Assembly (NCBI GenBank): GCA_905214305.1
Contig: CAJMLK010000004.1
Coordinates: forward strand, 1 to 64,000
Reading direction: 5' to 3'
DNA: 64,000 nucleotides
Origin: an uncultured bacterium
GTDB taxonomy: Bacteria > Desulfobacterota > Desulfovibrionia > Desulfovibrionales > Desulfovibrionaceae
Shown: positions 63,096 to 64,000 of the stretch, piece by piece
Position numbering within the stretch: the first letter of the stretch is position 1
Layout: every line of letters starts with the position of its first letter
Program-made: the position numbers and the translations under genes
Notes under the pieces: generated by a model
What the model was told of the DNA's origin: nothing
Databases searched by the model: none
The model's input: only the letters and a program-made list of their open reading frames with translations

Positions 63096-63506
63096 GAAAG
63101 CCTGCCGTGTTTCAGGATTGTGGCCGTGCCCGCCTGTAGGGCGCGGAGCGGAAGGTATTTTGCGGTCTGTGTCTTTTCGTGAGTTCCGCCGGGCTGCCAC
63201 AGCCTAACTCAGGCAGGGCGGGGGAACAAGTCTTTGAAATACGGCCGCGCCGTAACGAAGTGCCGTGTGTGCCGGGAAGCCCGATCTGTGCAGGGGCTGT
63301 GTGGCACACGCCCGCAGGCATCTGGTTCTGGCAAGCTGCTGCGTGCGCGGGCGTCTCCGGGGCTGCGGGGGAGGGCCAGACATTCATGCGGCAAGCTGTT
63401 GCGTACGTGGCGCACAAAGGGAAGGCCGCCGGTGGCGTGCGCGGCAGGGCTTTGAAAGTACATCCCTGCCGCGCCCACGCGTGAAACGTCCGGGGCCTGT
63501 GCCGCC
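63096..63506. other. Gene-free stretch between yebC and mlaF
   Basis: GC-rich, with ORFs only in overlapping shadow frames. I looked for a remnant of mlaE (multi-helix membrane protein) and see none. A near-direct repeat GCGGCAAGCTGTTGCGT / GGCAAGCTGCTGCGT occurs at 63388 and 63334. Confidence 0.5.
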
Positions 63507-63614
63507 TGAAATGCTCGCCTCGGGCAGGCAAGGCCTGCCGGGATGCGTTTTCGGGCAAGAATTTTCAGAAAAAATTCTTGCGGGCAGCAGCCCGTTACAT
63601 CCGCAAGCTGCCTA
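63507..63614 (+). repeat. Family B interspersed repeat abutting the yebC stop
   Basis: CTGAAATGCTCGCCTC, GGCAGGCAAGGCCTGCC, AAGAATTTTC/GAAAAAATTCTT and GCTGCCTAG in the same order as the copy at 40662. The end CTA is the TAG stop of yebC on the minus strand. Confidence 0.75.
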
Positions 63615-64000
63615 GTCTTCGGCCATGTCCTCGGGAAAGTCGACGTTGGCATAGACGTTTTGCACGTCATCGTTGTCGTCCAGAGCGTCCATGAGGCGCA
63701 GCACTTTCTGGCCCATGTCGGCATCAACAGCCACCAGATTCTGGGGAACCATGGCAAGCTCGGCGGACTGCATGACAATGCCCGCGGCTTCCAGCGAATC
63801 GCGCACGGCGGTGAAATCTGTCATGGCCGTATGGATGGTCCATTCTTCCCCGTCATCAATAACGTCGTCAGCCCCGGCTTCCAGGGCGGCTTCCATTATT
63901 TTTTCTTCGGGGTAGGCGTTTTTTTCAACGCTGATGACGCCTTTGCGGTCAAACATCCAGCCAACGCTGCCGTTTTCACCCATGGAGCCGCCATGCTTGG
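63612..64000 (-). CDS. yebC: YebC/PmpR-family regulatory protein, C-terminal part (runs off the right edge)
   Basis: About 129 C-terminal residues of the ~245-residue YebC/TACO1 family, which includes DNA-binding regulators and translation helpers for proline stretches. The visible part begins within KHGGSMGENGSVGWMFDRKG at the right edge. It contains YPEEKIMEAALEAGADDVID, ITDFTAV-type TDFTAVRDSLEAAGI, and ends LDDNDDVQNVYANVDFPED. The real start is outside the window; an internal ATG at 63983 is not the start. Confidence 0.95.
   Translation of the reverse strand, partial: KHGGSMGENGSVGWMFDRKGVISVEKNAYPEEKIMEAALEAGADDVIDDGEEWTIHTAMTDFTAVRDSLEAAGIVMQSAELAMVPQNLVAVDADMGQKVLRLMDALDDNDDVQNVYANVDFPEDMAED

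Overview
The window is 64 kb of a GC-rich Gram-negative chromosome with dense, mostly uninterrupted housekeeping operons. The gene set fits a Desulfovibrio-like member of the Desulfobacterota: TrmFO rather than TrmA, a compact leucine operon, Mla phospholipid transport, a flagellar FliD/FliS pair, a NapH/CcoG-like membrane polyferredoxin and a Crp/Fnr regulator. The genus is an inference from content; no rRNA is present to settle it.

Layout. 1-1.3 kb: 5' part of thrS and tRNA-Val(GAC), both minus strand. 1.4-4.7 kb: a small accessory patch with a structured leader and a MOSC protein, four ~29-nt repeats at ~60-nt spacing that look like a decayed CRISPR array, and an AT-rich nuclease-helicase gene ending at the 3' side of tRNA-Leu(UAA). 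4.8-11.3 kb: a hypothetical gene, pgpA, infA, lgt, moaC, a YdjM-like hydrolase, a lipoprotein, psd and pssA. 11.4-16.6 kb: leuA, leuC, leuD, leuB, closed by a 20-bp terminator stem. 16.6-21.8 kb: a PAS-GGDEF protein, trmFO and a DMT exporter.

22.4-38.8 kb is the most interesting part, a plus-strand import locus: ExbB, an M16 zinc peptidase, an ABC ATPase and permease, a DUF4857-like protein, a TonB-dependent receptor, YejA, YejB, YejE, and one ORF that joins the double ABC ATPase YejF to a complete TonB (transmembrane S-x-x-x-H helix plus C-terminal domain). The set resembles the protease-associated import systems typified by Fus (ferredoxin uptake) of Pectobacterium. The inferred route is: receptor takes in a protein or peptide, M16 peptidase cuts it, Yej imports the fragments. 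The YejF-TonB chain would tie the cytoplasmic ATPase of the inner-membrane importer physically to outer-membrane energisation.

39.4-48.7 kb: rlpA, then the minus-strand run pyrH-frr-uppS-cdsA-dxr-rseP-tsaB, and a DUF4911 gene. 48.7-54 kb: azlCD, an HPP protein, the polyferredoxin, a PNPOx-like protein, a flavodoxin and a Crp/Fnr regulator. 54.1-58.1 kb: fliS with a long Pro/Ala tail and a very large fliD. 58.6-64 kb: an MFS transporter, mlaF-mlaD-mlaC-mlaA without mlaE, and yebC running off the end.

Two families of intergenic palindromic repeats (A and B) are scattered through the window. In seven cases the repeat begins exactly at the TAG stop codon of the neighbouring gene (leuD, the TonB receptor, rlpA, cdsA, fliS, mlaA, yebC).
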